A DNA stretch of 64,000 nt from assembly GCA_016929595.1 (NCBI GenBank), contig JAFGIN010000179.1, positions 1 to 64,000 on the forward strand, written 5' to 3'. The position numbers were made by a program, and so were the translations under genes. Under the pieces are notes generated by a model. It saw nothing but the letters and a program-made list of their open reading frames with translations. It was not told where the DNA came from and did not search any database. Of this stretch, positions 19,427-27,926 are shown piece by piece (position 1 is the first letter of the stretch; each line of letters starts with the position of its first letter). Origin of the DNA: Chitinispirillaceae bacterium. GTDB taxonomy: Bacteria > Fibrobacterota > Chitinivibrionia > Chitinivibrionales > Chitinispirillaceae.

Positions 19427-20944
19427 ATGGCTATAGTTATCAATGAGATTTCAAGAACGTTTTCAGAATATCTGCTGCTTCCGGGACTTACCAGAAAAAT
19501 TCATCATCCCGAAAACGTCTCATTAAAAACGCCCATAGCAAAATTTCACTCAGGCGAAAGTTCCCGTTTGAATCTTAACATTCCCTTTGTTTCTGCCAGT
19601 ATGCAGTCTGTTTCGGGATCTGAAATGGCTATTGCTCTTGCCCGCAGGGGTGGCTGCACGTTCACCTTTTGCTCCCAACCAATTGATTCTCAGTCGCAAA
19701 TGATCGCAAGGGTTAAAAACCATAAAGCCGGATTTGTACAGTCAGACTCAAATCTTCATCCGGATAATACTCTTGCAGAAGCGTTGTCACTTCGTAAAAA
19801 AACCGGCCATTCAACTATGCCAATTACCTTTGACGGATCGAAAAACGGTCAATTTTTGGGAATTTTAACTGATAAAGATTTCTGGGAATTTGAGGATGAT
19901 TTAAATGGACCCGTATCAAAATACATGACTCCAAAAGAACATGTCGTTTTTGGAGCGCTGGGAATATCACTTCATGATGCCAATAAACTTCTCCAGGCTA
20001 ATAAAAAAGAGTGTCTTCCAATACTCGACAACAATGGTCACCTTCACTCTCTTGTATTTAAAAAAGACTATTTTGATCACATGAATAACCCTGATGAACT
20101 GCTCGACAACCATAAAAGGCTTGTTACAGGAGCCGGCATTAATACACATGATTATAAGACTAGAGTGCCTGCGTTACTGGAAGCCGGTGCTGATGTGCTC
20201 TGTTTCGATTCTTCAGATGGCTATACGGAATTTCAAAAAGAGGGCACGCAATGGATTCGCTCAAACTTTGGAAAAGATGTCGTTGTCGGAGGCGGGAATG
20301 TTGTCAGTGGAACGGCATTCAGGTATTTAGTCCAGGAAGCCGATCTCGATTTTGTCAAAGTTGGCATTGGAGGCGGATCAATCTGTATAACAAGAGAACA
20401 AAAAGGGATCGGACGTGGCCAGGCTTCTGCGCTTATGGATGTTGTCAATGAACGAAACAACTATTTCAAGGAAACCGGCATTTATGTCCCGGTCTGTTCT
20501 GACGGTGGATTGTCAAACGACACACAGATAATTATCGCTCTGGCAATGGGTGCTGATTTTGTAATGATGGGACGCTATTTTGCAATGACATACGAGAGTC
20601 CTACGCCAAAAGTTTCCATCGGCGGAAGAATTTACAAACCATACTGGGGTGAAGGCTCAAACAGAGCACGAAACTGGCAACGGTATAATCAATCATCCGA
20701 GACCGAAAGTGGATTAAAATTTGAAGAGGGTGTTGATGCCTACGTACCAATTATCGGCTCTCTCAGGGAGGTTCTCGGTGTTACCACTGCCAAGCTTAAA
20801 TCAACTATGTGCAACACAGGAGCACTCACCTTGAAAGAATTCACCGATTCAGCTATATTGACGAGAATTTCCGAACAATCATTTGTCGAAGGCGGAACAT
20901 CAAACGTTCTATCTCTTGACAAAGATCTCCCCAGGGAAGTTTGA
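19427..20944 (+). CDS. guaB: IMP dehydrogenase, divergent subfamily
   Basis: About 505 residues. It oxidises IMP to XMP, the committed step of GTP synthesis. The (beta/alpha)8 barrel is interrupted by a CBS-pair region (about residues 100-220). The catalytic loop reads [19 protein letters not shown] with the nucleophile Cys in SIC, and the GRYFA and [14 protein letters not shown] segments follow. The loop differs from the textbook GPGSICTTR form and matches a divergent bacterial subfamily as I remember it. ATG at 19427 has GGGAG nine bases upstream; an in-frame GTG at 19418 is less likely. It diverges from the kinase operon across about 300 bases. Confidence 0.88.
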   Translation: MAIVINEISRTFSEYLLLPGLTRKIHHPENVSLKTPIAKFHSGESSRLNLNIPFVSASMQSVSGSEMAIALARRGGCTFTFCSQPIDSQSQMIARVKNHKAGFVQSDSNLHPDNTLAEALSLRKKTGHSTMPITFDGSKNGQFLGILTDKDFWEFEDDLNGPVSKYMTPKEHVVFGALGISLHDANKLLQANKKECLPILDNNGHLHSLVFKKDYFDHMNNPDELLDNHKRLVTGAGINTHDYKTRVPALLEAGADVLCFDSSDGYTEFQKEGTQWIRSNFGKDVVVGGGNVVSGTAFRYLVQEADLDFVKVGIGGGSICITREQKGIGRGQASALMDVVNERNNYFKETGIYVPVCSDGGLSNDTQIIIALAMGADFVMMGRYFAMTYESPTPKVSIGGRIYKPYWGEGSNRARNWQRYNQSSETESGLKFEEGVDAYVPIIGSLREVLGVTTAKLKSTMCNTGALTLKEFTDSAILTRISEQSFVEGGTSNVLSLDKDLPREV

Positions 20945-21269
20945 TAGTTATTATAACTAACAATTGACTGGCCAAGTACACTTCCTTATAAGGATTAATT
21001 CATTTACGGTGTCATCTGTACTTTTTTTAAAGGATACATTTCGGAAGGATACTCCTGAAAACTGCTATAGATTGACCCAGATAACACGTCCCGGGCCCGG
21101 GACTGCCTGTCCTGCATCCCGATGTTTTCCTGTCGGGACGCAGACGATGGACGCATGAAATAATTATTCCCGGTTGCTTTGATACACGGTACAATAATTT
21201 CAGACACATACTCGTATTTACAAAGAATTCAAACGCTCATTGTTAATTAATTTATAAGGAGGAACTTTT
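20945..21269. other. Gene-free stretch with a 16-bp palindrome and a hairpin
   Basis: No supported gene; short frames on both strands here lack coding character. At 21088-21103 there is a perfect 16-base palindrome, GTCCCGGGCCCGGGAC, far richer in G+C than its surroundings. About 14 bases later, TCCCGA (21117-21122) pairs with TCGGGA (21133-21138) across a ten-base loop. The arrangement could be a REP-like unit, a remnant of a mobile element, or a protein-binding site. A good ribosome site (AAGGAGGA) for the HtrA gene ends the stretch. Confidence 0.5.
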
Positions 21270-22835
21270 ATGAATGTCCCTTTCAAAAGGCGTGCATTAC
21301 TACAAATTTCTATTGCAGCATCTCTTTTACTGGGAGGATCAATTTATTATAGCTGCTCATTTGCAGAATCTGACCGTCCTTCCAGAGGCGCAATTGAATT
21401 TGGTGCCAAAACCGAACCAAAGATAAACATTCCACCATCAGCTCAGAGTTTCAGTACACTGTTTGCTGATATTGCAGAAAAAGTTGTTCCTACTGTTGTT
21501 CAGGTTATCCCCACAAAAGTTGACACAGTAATCTTCTCAAACAACCCTTTCTACCAGTTCTTTGGTGACCCCTTTGGTATGGATGAATTCTTTGGGGCAC
21601 CACGAAACCGCAGATCGCAACCCCCGGTACAGAAAAAAGAGTTCCGGCAGCAAAGCCTCGGAAGCGGCGTTATCGTTTCAAAAGATGGTTACATTCTCAC
21701 CAATTTTCATGTTGTTGCGGGAGCAGACGAGATCGAAATAAAAACATCTGACAAAAGAAGTTTCCAGGCTACGGTTGTCGGCACGGACTCTCTCTCAGAT
21801 GTTGCAGTACTCAAAATCAAAGGTGCTGTGCAGGACCTTCCGGTAGCTTATCTTGGCGATTCAGATGAACTTCGCCCGGGAGAGTGGGCCCTGGCAATCG
21901 GCAACCCATTCAGTTTATCATCTTCAGTTACCCTTGGAATTATCTCTGCGCTTGGAAGGACAACCGGAAATGATGCAAACGCTTACCAAAATTTTATACA
22001 GACAGATGCTGCAATTAACCCGGGAAACAGCGGAGGTGCACTTGTCAATATCCGTGGTGAACTCATCGGTATTAATACAATGATCTATACTCAGTCCGGC
22101 GGGTATATGGGGATTGGATTCGCAATACCGATCAATATGGCCAAAAAAATCATGGAAGACCTGATCTTTGAGGGAAAAGTCTCCAGAGGCTGGCTCGGTG
22201 TAATGATTCAGGAACTCGATCAACCAACCCGTGAGGCTTTTGGTCTTGACAATAAGACACAAGGAGTCCTTATCGGTGATGTATTTCAAAATCAACCGGC
22301 AGCTAAAGCTGGTATCCAGCGGGGGGACATTGTTACTACCGTTGACGGTAAAGATGTTGCCACACCTAACGAACTGCGCAACGCTGTAGCAGCCATCCAT
22401 CCGGGTAAGAAAGTACCGGTACAACTTCTGCGATCCGGAAAAAAGATCACCGTTCATGTAACGCTGAGTGGACGGGATAATAATAGTGGCCCCGAAAAAG
22501 ATGAAAAAAAGAGTAATAACTCACCAGAAAACGAAAGCGCTGATTATTCCAAAAAACTGGGAATTCATGTAACCCCTCTTACATCCGAAATCAAGACCAG
22601 ACTTGGAATAAAGGACGATATAAAAGGAGTGGTTATAGAGAAAATAGATGAACAATCACTGATATCCAGAGAAGGACTCCAGCAAAACGATATAATCATC
22701 GAGGTGAACAGAAAACCAGTTTCCAGTATTAAAGATTTTAAAGCATCAGTGAAAGCTTTGAAATCAGGGGATTCTATCCTGCTTTTAATACAGCGAGGTG
22801 AGAACACCTTTTTCAAAGCATTTAAAATCCGCTAA
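21270..22835 (+). CDS. degP: Periplasmic serine protease, HtrA/DegP family
   Basis: A 521-residue protein with a signal sequence (basic start, hydrophobic LQISIAASLLLGGSIYY). The trypsin-like domain has the His in TNFHVVAGADE, the Asp in SLSDVAVLK and the Ser in NPGNSGGALVN. Two PDZ domains follow, the second near residues 430-520 after a charged linker. This is the Do-type protease/chaperone that removes misfolded envelope proteins. An AAGGAGGA ribosome site precedes the start. A perfect 11-bp hairpin lies after the stop. Identity is firm; DegP, DegQ and DegS subtype cannot be told apart, though two PDZ domains exclude DegS. Confidence 0.93.
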   Translation: MNVPFKRRALLQISIAASLLLGGSIYYSCSFAESDRPSRGAIEFGAKTEPKINIPPSAQSFSTLFADIAEKVVPTVVQVIPTKVDTVIFSNNPFYQFFGDPFGMDEFFGAPRNRRSQPPVQKKEFRQQSLGSGVIVSKDGYILTNFHVVAGADEIEIKTSDKRSFQATVVGTDSLSDVAVLKIKGAVQDLPVAYLGDSDELRPGEWALAIGNPFSLSSSVTLGIISALGRTTGNDANAYQNFIQTDAAINPGNSGGALVNIRGELIGINTMIYTQSGGYMGIGFAIPINMAKKIMEDLIFEGKVSRGWLGVMIQELDQPTREAFGLDNKTQGVLIGDVFQNQPAAKAGIQRGDIVTTVDGKDVATPNELRNAVAAIHPGKKVPVQLLRSGKKITVHVTLSGRDNNSGPEKDEKKSNNSPENESADYSKKLGIHVTPLTSEIKTRLGIKDDIKGVVIEKIDEQSLISREGLQQNDIIIEVNRKPVSSIKDFKASVKALKSGDSILLLIQRGENTFFKAFKIR

Positions 22836-22849
22836 AACATCATAATGTT

Positions 22850-22876
22850 GAAGCAGTTGAGCTATTCAACTGCTTC
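22850..22876 (+). terminator. Hairpin after htrA/degP
   Basis: GAAGCAGTTGA (22850-22860) and TCAACTGCTTC (22866-22876) form a perfect 11-bp stem with a five-base loop, 15 bases after the stop codon. The sequence after it is pyrimidine-rich but lacks a solid T-run, so it may act as a weak terminator or an mRNA-stabilising hairpin. Confidence 0.65.
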
Positions 22877-23061
22877 TCCTCATCAATATCCTGCCTTTTT
22901 CAGAATTCCGCATTATATTTTAAATACACTTGACTCTACATTTCCTTACAAGGTATCTTCCAATATATTTTGGGGATTCTATATAGAGTCTTATCTAAGT
23001 ATCTAAAAACTGGAAATAATACTTTTCATAAACGTCTAAATTCAAGCAGAAGGAGTCTTAT

Positions 23062-23955
23062 ATGAGATGCAGGCGGATATTACAGTTATTTGGTTTAACC
23101 GCTATAATTGGTATCACAGGATGCGGCGTCAACCAAAAGGCTATTGAGGAAAGTGAGAATAGAATTAATGAGCTACTACAGATGGGAATACCCGACAGTA
23201 CACTTTCCAAAGCCAAAGTATATGTATATCAGGCAAAGGACGCCGCCCGACTCGGTAAAACCAGCCTCGCTAAAAGCTCCTACGACTCGACGAAAATTTA
23301 TATCGCTCAGGCAGAAGCATTGTACAAAGAAAGCCTGGATAAGCTGCTCCCTGAAGTTAATGCAATCAAATCCAAAATTAACAGTGTTAAAGCAAACCTT
23401 TCAGGATTACAGGTTAAAAAAATTGACAGCCTGATGGTACCGATCGATTCTCTGCTGAGTTCGAAATGGATCCTCAACGCTCATGCCCTTATCCTGGATC
23501 TTCAGGCGCGCTTACCATCCCTGGAAGCAGATCAGGTAAAGGCTGATAAATTGAAAAAAACTATTCCCGGCGAATGGTTGTGCGTCAATGTTACAAAAAG
23601 CCAGGAAATCAGAGAGATCAATGCAGTTGAAAAGAAAATCTTTTCTTTAAGTCGTGATGGAAAAGCCAAACTGATTGAAAACAAAAAAGGTCAAAGTGGC
23701 CAGTATCTCAAAGAAGATTATGAATTTTTATCCTATGGCACATGGGACCTTCTCGGAGATACACTCTGCCTTTTTATTAACCGTTTTGCCGCAGTTCGAC
23801 AGAACTTTCAGAAAATTTATGTTGAAAATGGCAAAAAGGTATGGAAAAAAGAATCTCATCCGACCTATGATTCACTGATTACCGATGGAAGTCAGAACCG
23901 GTTTATCACCTACCCGGATTTAACTGAGGATTTCAAACAGATTAAGAGATTTTAA
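23062..23955 (+). CDS. Lipoprotein with helical N-terminal domain, unknown function
   Basis: A 297-residue protein, preceded by the ribosome site AGAAGGAG. The signal peptide ends in a clear lipobox ITGC at residues 18-21, so it should be lipidated. Residues 25-170 are alpha-helical, with Ala-rich spacing (STLSKAKVYVYQAKDAARLG) reminiscent of DUF4398-type helical hairpins. The C-terminal part (residues 175-297), starting GEWLCVNVT, looks like a small beta-barrel (lipocalin-like) fold. No gene name is supported. It sits between two hairpins, so it is probably a single-gene transcript. Confidence 0.7.
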   Translation: MRCRRILQLFGLTAIIGITGCGVNQKAIEESENRINELLQMGIPDSTLSKAKVYVYQAKDAARLGKTSLAKSSYDSTKIYIAQAEALYKESLDKLLPEVNAIKSKINSVKANLSGLQVKKIDSLMVPIDSLLSSKWILNAHALILDLQARLPSLEADQVKADKLKKTIPGEWLCVNVTKSQEIREINAVEKKIFSLSRDGKAKLIENKKGQSGQYLKEDYEFLSYGTWDLLGDTLCLFINRFAAVRQNFQKIYVENGKKVWKKESHPTYDSLITDGSQNRFITYPDLTEDFKQIKRF

Positions 23956-23972
23956 TACCTGCAACTCTATTC

Positions 23973-24010
23973 AAAAAAAACAGGGCCGGTTTACCCGGCC
24001 TTTTTATTTT
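23973..24010. terminator. Bidirectional terminator between convergent genes
   Basis: A run of eight A (23973-23980), then GGCCGG (23984-23989) pairing with CCGGCC (23995-24000) across a five-base loop, then TTTTTATTTTT. The A-run and T-run let it work for the lipoprotein gene on the plus strand and the TonB receptor gene on the minus strand. Confidence 0.85.
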
Positions 24011-24042
24011 TACAACAGCATTCCATTCAGTTTCATTGACTG

Positions 24043-26640
24043 CTATAATCGAAACGCCAGACGGGCGCCGACCTCCGTATAAACAGGACCACTCAGATCA
24101 ATGGGGTGCATTCTCATGCCGTAATCCCAATAATAGGTTCTTACGTTGTAATATTTACCAACAAGATTACTCGTACGGAAATAAACATCATAACGAGTCA
24201 AAAAGCGGTGTTTAATAATCGGGGATCTGTATTGGAAACTAATATCAACACGCTGATAGTGAGGCAGGCGTTCATACCTCTTCTGGACAAAATCAAAATA
24301 AGGAAGCCCATCATTAAATTTACCTTCGAGATAGAAATACAACAGATCATGAAACATCCTGAATGTTGCCCTCCCTCGAAAAGTAAACGGTATACCCCAT
24401 TCATAGGTCGAATCGCCGTCGTTATCACGATATGCACGGGATATATTTACAGCCCCATTCAATTCCAACCATCTAAATGGCTTAACCTCAAGATCACAAT
24501 CAACCCCTGCAGCCTTTAATGGAGTCGAACATACAGGATCCCAAGCTTTTAAAAGAGGATCCAGTTGAGGAGCATTTTTTCGATAACGTGCGTAGGGCTG
24601 TATGCCAAGTGATGCTTTATTGTTATATTTTAATTTCAATGGAGCGGATACAATATAAGTAGTCAACTGTTTTTTTCTGAATACAGAATCGGGAACACCC
24701 CGTATATCCGGATGACTTGTGATTTTCCCGACATTGAATTCCAGATCCATTATTGTGCTCTTCCACAGCATTGACAAACCGACATCGATCGTCCCTTGAG
24801 GCTTATCCCCAAAACTGATTCCTGTAAACAGTAGATTTGAACTTACCTCCAATGGGCCCACATTTTTCATCATCGTTGTTTTACAATCAAACAGTACTTC
24901 ATCACCGCTGCCAATTACTGCGGTATCCAGCCCCCGCTCATCACGTTGTTTCACGGCTCCCCGCCACTGCAAGTAATTGATTGATGTCAATATATTGACA
25001 TCAACTATATCTGTCTTTATCGAATCATAAGCAAATGTAAAAATTGCATTACTCTGTTGTACTGTTTTAAGAAACGAATTTGATCCGACACGTATGCCTT
25101 CCGCGAAATACTGATGAGCACCACCAGCTGTCAATGAAACATTTTTTCTGCTTACAGGATACACTTTTACACTTGCCATACCCCATGGGTAAACAGCAGA
25201 GGTAATCCCAGTATAGCTTTCATATACATCAAATGCAAACCACGAAAAACACTCCGTCTGCATCTTCCCAAAAAGCTTTCTTCCTGTAAGAGTAACATTA
25301 CCAAAACTTTCAGGCGGAGCAATTCCGACCTCTGCATCAGGACTGATACTGTATGAGCTTTTCAAATACCGCAGAGAATAGTCCTCTGAACGGGTAATTC
25401 CGATCTGAATAAAGTCCTGTTTTGTAAGAGGAAAAGAGAGTAAAAAATCCTGGCTGATAGTACTGAAATCTAAGGACAGTTCCGTTCTTTTTTTTAATTT
25501 TTTTGGTGCCGGACGATAGATACCGGGGTCTATTTTTATAAAAACCCCCGACACCTCTGGAAATGTCCCCCCAATCCGGTTTACTGTAACGTCAATGTTT
25601 TCTACCGTTGAGAGCATAACACCATCGATATCGGCATACGGATATCCTCCGAAATGAAATGGGGCCAGCATTGGAACCCCTGCAACCAGATAACGATTGT
25701 CATACGGACTGCCGGATCGTACCAGTAATGCAGAACCCGCCTCAGGGACCTGAAGAATCGTTGCTTTTGTCAGAATTATCTTACTTAGATAATGTGTCAA
25801 CCCCGATGAAAGCTGCTGTTCTTCAACATTTACCGTCTCCCGTCCCGGGGAATCTCTTCCATACACATTTATCTGATAAACGCTATCAACGTCTTCAGTA
25901 TAGGGATTTATCAAATAACGGATCTGTTTATTCTCACCAGTGCGTATAGTTTCTGTAAAATGCATTATTGAGTATCCCTTTGCCAGCACTGCAACAGTTG
26001 TAACACCATCAGGCAGTAAGCGTAAAGAGAAACGACCTGAAGAATCTGTTGTTGTTGACATTATTCCATCAGAAAATCTCTGACCGGGTATTTTCCCTAT
26101 TGTTTCCATATAACTGTTAAAATTACCAACCAATAATATATCTGAGATCGTATCCTTATACTGTAAATTTACAACAACTCCCGGCAACGGACGTCTTGAG
26201 TCTTTATCAACAACAACTCCTTCAAGCTCTTTAACCCCGTAAGTACCACTGGAAATTACACTATCAGAGTCAAAAGGCAACTGGAATAGTATCGTTGAAG
26301 GAACCGGGATACCCCTGTCATACGCAGGAGAAAACCGTGATCTCATGACAGCATTATAAACAATCGAATCGAGCAGCGCAAACAATGGTTGCTTTACCGT
26401 GCATTTCTCAACCAGACCACTATCGGAGACATCAACTTCAACAGTAATAACCCCTTTAATCTTTTTTTTGAATATCTGAGGTGGATATTCGATTCTTTCC
26501 CCGGTAAGAAGAAATGGATCAGCATTATAATTATTGTTTTGCAGGTCTGCTACGGTCTGGGCTGCTGTATGATTTATTGAAACAGACAGTATCAATAAAA
26601 AAAACAGTACATACCACATGTTATCTTTTATTTCTTTCAT
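24043..26640 (-). CDS. TonB-dependent receptor with N-terminal TonB C-terminal-like domain
   Basis: An 865-residue outer-membrane protein. Order of parts: signal peptide (residues 1-27); a TonB C-terminal-like domain at about residues 55-125 (KGVITVEVDVSDSGLVEKC and MRSRFSPAYDRGIPVPSTI match the beta-alpha-beta pattern of that family); a carboxypeptidase regulatory-like domain at about 138-240 (GVVVDKDSRRPLPGVVVNL); a plug at about 280-375 (LLVRSGSPYDNRYLVAGVPM, PFHFGG); then the 22-strand barrel ending in an aromatic strand (GARLAFRL). The TonB-like module on the receptor is unusual, though I recall such fusions in some myxobacteria. The substrate is unknown. Confidence 0.82.
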   Translation of the reverse strand: MKEIKDNMWYVLFFLLILSVSINHTAAQTVADLQNNNYNADPFLLTGERIEYPPQIFKKKIKGVITVEVDVSDSGLVEKCTVKQPLFALLDSIVYNAVMRSRFSPAYDRGIPVPSTILFQLPFDSDSVISSGTYGVKELEGVVVDKDSRRPLPGVVVNLQYKDTISDILLVGNFNSYMETIGKIPGQRFSDGIMSTTTDSSGRFSLRLLPDGVTTVAVLAKGYSIMHFTETIRTGENKQIRYLINPYTEDVDSVYQINVYGRDSPGRETVNVEEQQLSSGLTHYLSKIILTKATILQVPEAGSALLVRSGSPYDNRYLVAGVPMLAPFHFGGYPYADIDGVMLSTVENIDVTVNRIGGTFPEVSGVFIKIDPGIYRPAPKKLKKRTELSLDFSTISQDFLLSFPLTKQDFIQIGITRSEDYSLRYLKSSYSISPDAEVGIAPPESFGNVTLTGRKLFGKMQTECFSWFAFDVYESYTGITSAVYPWGMASVKVYPVSRKNVSLTAGGAHQYFAEGIRVGSNSFLKTVQQSNAIFTFAYDSIKTDIVDVNILTSINYLQWRGAVKQRDERGLDTAVIGSGDEVLFDCKTTMMKNVGPLEVSSNLLFTGISFGDKPQGTIDVGLSMLWKSTIMDLEFNVGKITSHPDIRGVPDSVFRKKQLTTYIVSAPLKLKYNNKASLGIQPYARYRKNAPQLDPLLKAWDPVCSTPLKAAGVDCDLEVKPFRWLELNGAVNISRAYRDNDGDSTYEWGIPFTFRGRATFRMFHDLLYFYLEGKFNDGLPYFDFVQKRYERLPHYQRVDISFQYRSPIIKHRFLTRYDVYFRTSNLVGKYYNVRTYYWDYGMRMHPIDLSGPVYTEVGARLAFRL

Positions 26641-27171
26641 GATTCTTTTTTAACTATTGCAAGTTATCTATATTTACAGGTTCTACTTTATTTCGTCTGT
26701 GTTAATCCGAATAGCATTTTTTTTTGCAGATTACTGTATTTTATTGCAGATACTATTTTTACTCAATGCCCGAATATACACCTATGAAAAACATCGAAAC
26801 CTACGTTCTCCAGAAGAACACTATTGAAGTTTCATGGAGGACAGGTTCGTTTACCATTTGTCGGATAATCTGTTGTACCGGTAAAAAATAAAAATTACAC
26901 ATGTGGGCTCAGATACTCTGAAGATACTACCCCGGTTTTTTTTCCTGCGGAATCGGGTGGGCAATATACCCTGTCAGATTCAACTGTTATCCTGAAATTG
27001 CAGTACTCGAATTGACAAGAGCGTAAACAAAAAGACTCCCGCGCAAGCGTAGCTGTTTTGTAGTGGTTAATTAACAAAAGCACCTGAAGCCCTGTCAGGG
27101 GTGACAGGGCCACACAATTGAACATTAATAATAGTGTTAACCCCTGTAATTCCTATATACTGTATAAAAAC
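26641..27171. other. Gene-poor stretch with a 9-bp hairpin
   Basis: About 530 bases with no convincing gene. The end next to 26640 should contain the receptor promoter. GCCCTGTCA (27089-27097) and TGACAGGGC (27102-27110) form a perfect nine-base stem with a four-G loop. A 35-codon frame (26784-26891, plus strand) and a 76-codon frame (26895-27125, minus strand) have no ribosome site or family resemblance. Confidence 0.4.
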
Positions 27172-27203
27172 AAAAAAGGCAGGTTAAAAACCTGCCTTTA
27201 AAA
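27172..27203 (-). terminator. Rho-independent terminator after rpmA
   Basis: AAAGGCAGGTT (27175-27185) and AACCTGCCTTT (27189-27199) form an 11-bp stem. On the minus strand the stem is followed by a T-run, ending the rng-rplU-rpmA transcript 20-odd bases after the rpmA stop. Confidence 0.88.
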
Positions 27204-27223
27204 ATTCTGAAATTTGAAGCCGT

Positions 27224-27493
27224 TTATTCCTGAGTTAGCAACTGCGGAACAATACTTACCTTCTTTTTGTTTCCCGTAAACCAGGAAAACTGAATCGTTC
27301 CGGTGACCTTCGCGAAAAGAGTATGATCTTTTCCCATCCCGACGTTTTCTCCAGGATGAACCTGGGTCCCTCTCTGACGAACAATAATAGTTCCGGCATT
27401 AATAAGCTGACCACCAAAACGCTTCACACCAAGCATCTTGGGATTGCTCTCACGCCCGTTTCTACTGCTTCCGCCACCTTTCTTATGTGCCAT
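27224..27493 (-). CDS. rpmA: 50S ribosomal protein L27
   Basis: An 89-residue protein starting [16 protein letters not shown], the diagnostic L27 N-terminus that reaches the peptidyl-transferase centre, and containing [19 protein letters not shown]. Full normal length. The N-terminus begins directly at MAHKKG, without the cleaved extension known from Firmicutes. It lies 16 bases after rplU, the near-universal order. Confidence 0.97.
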   Translation of the reverse strand: MAHKKGGGSSRNGRESNPKMLGVKRFGGQLINAGTIIVRQRGTQVHPGENVGMGKDHTLFAKVTGTIQFSWFTGNKKKVSIVPQLLTQE

Positions 27494-27509
27494 TAAAACT
27501 CTCCCTCAG

Positions 27510-27821
27510 TTATGCGTTGATTGAAACGATCTGAATTTTTGTATACTGCTGACGATGGCCATTCACACGACGATAATCTTTTCTACGTTTGCGTTTGATT
27601 ACCATAACCTTTTCAGCCTTAGCATGATCAACTACTTTTGCAATAACCTTTGCGCCCTCGACTATCGGCGTCCCAATTTTTACGGTTTCGCCCTCACCTG
27701 TAAGTAACACCTTATCAATAGTGATCTCAGTACCAGCTTCAGCATTAATAAGCGGTACATTGATTGTATCACCCTGGGTTACTTTGAACTGAGCGCCACC
27801 CTGTTCAATTATCGAGTACAT
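27510..27821 (-). CDS. rplU: 50S ribosomal protein L21
   Basis: A 103-residue protein of normal length, starting MYSIIEQGGAQFKVTQGD and carrying the basic KRKRRKDYRRVNGHRQQYT loop that binds 23S rRNA. Cotranscribed with rpmA. The 105-base gap from the RNase G stop may contain an internal promoter. Confidence 0.97.
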   Translation of the reverse strand: MYSIIEQGGAQFKVTQGDTINVPLINAEAGTEITIDKVLLTGEGETVKIGTPIVEGAKVIAKVVDHAKAEKVMVIKRKRRKDYRRVNGHRQQYTKIQIVSINA

Positions 27822-27926
27822 GATAACTCCTATATGCTCAAAATATCCCCCAATTTACACAATTAAGGGAAAACTACATTATTTCAGAGAAAAGATTTCT
27901 AAATATAATTCATGTTTCACCAGGAA

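Noticed and set aside
26784-26891. A 35-codon plus-strand frame starting MKNIETYV
   Set aside because: No ribosome site, no resemblance to a family, and it lies in a stretch otherwise lacking coding signal.
26895-27125. A 76-codon minus-strand frame before rpmA
   Set aside because: It reads through the hairpin at 27089-27110 and shows no protein-like pattern.
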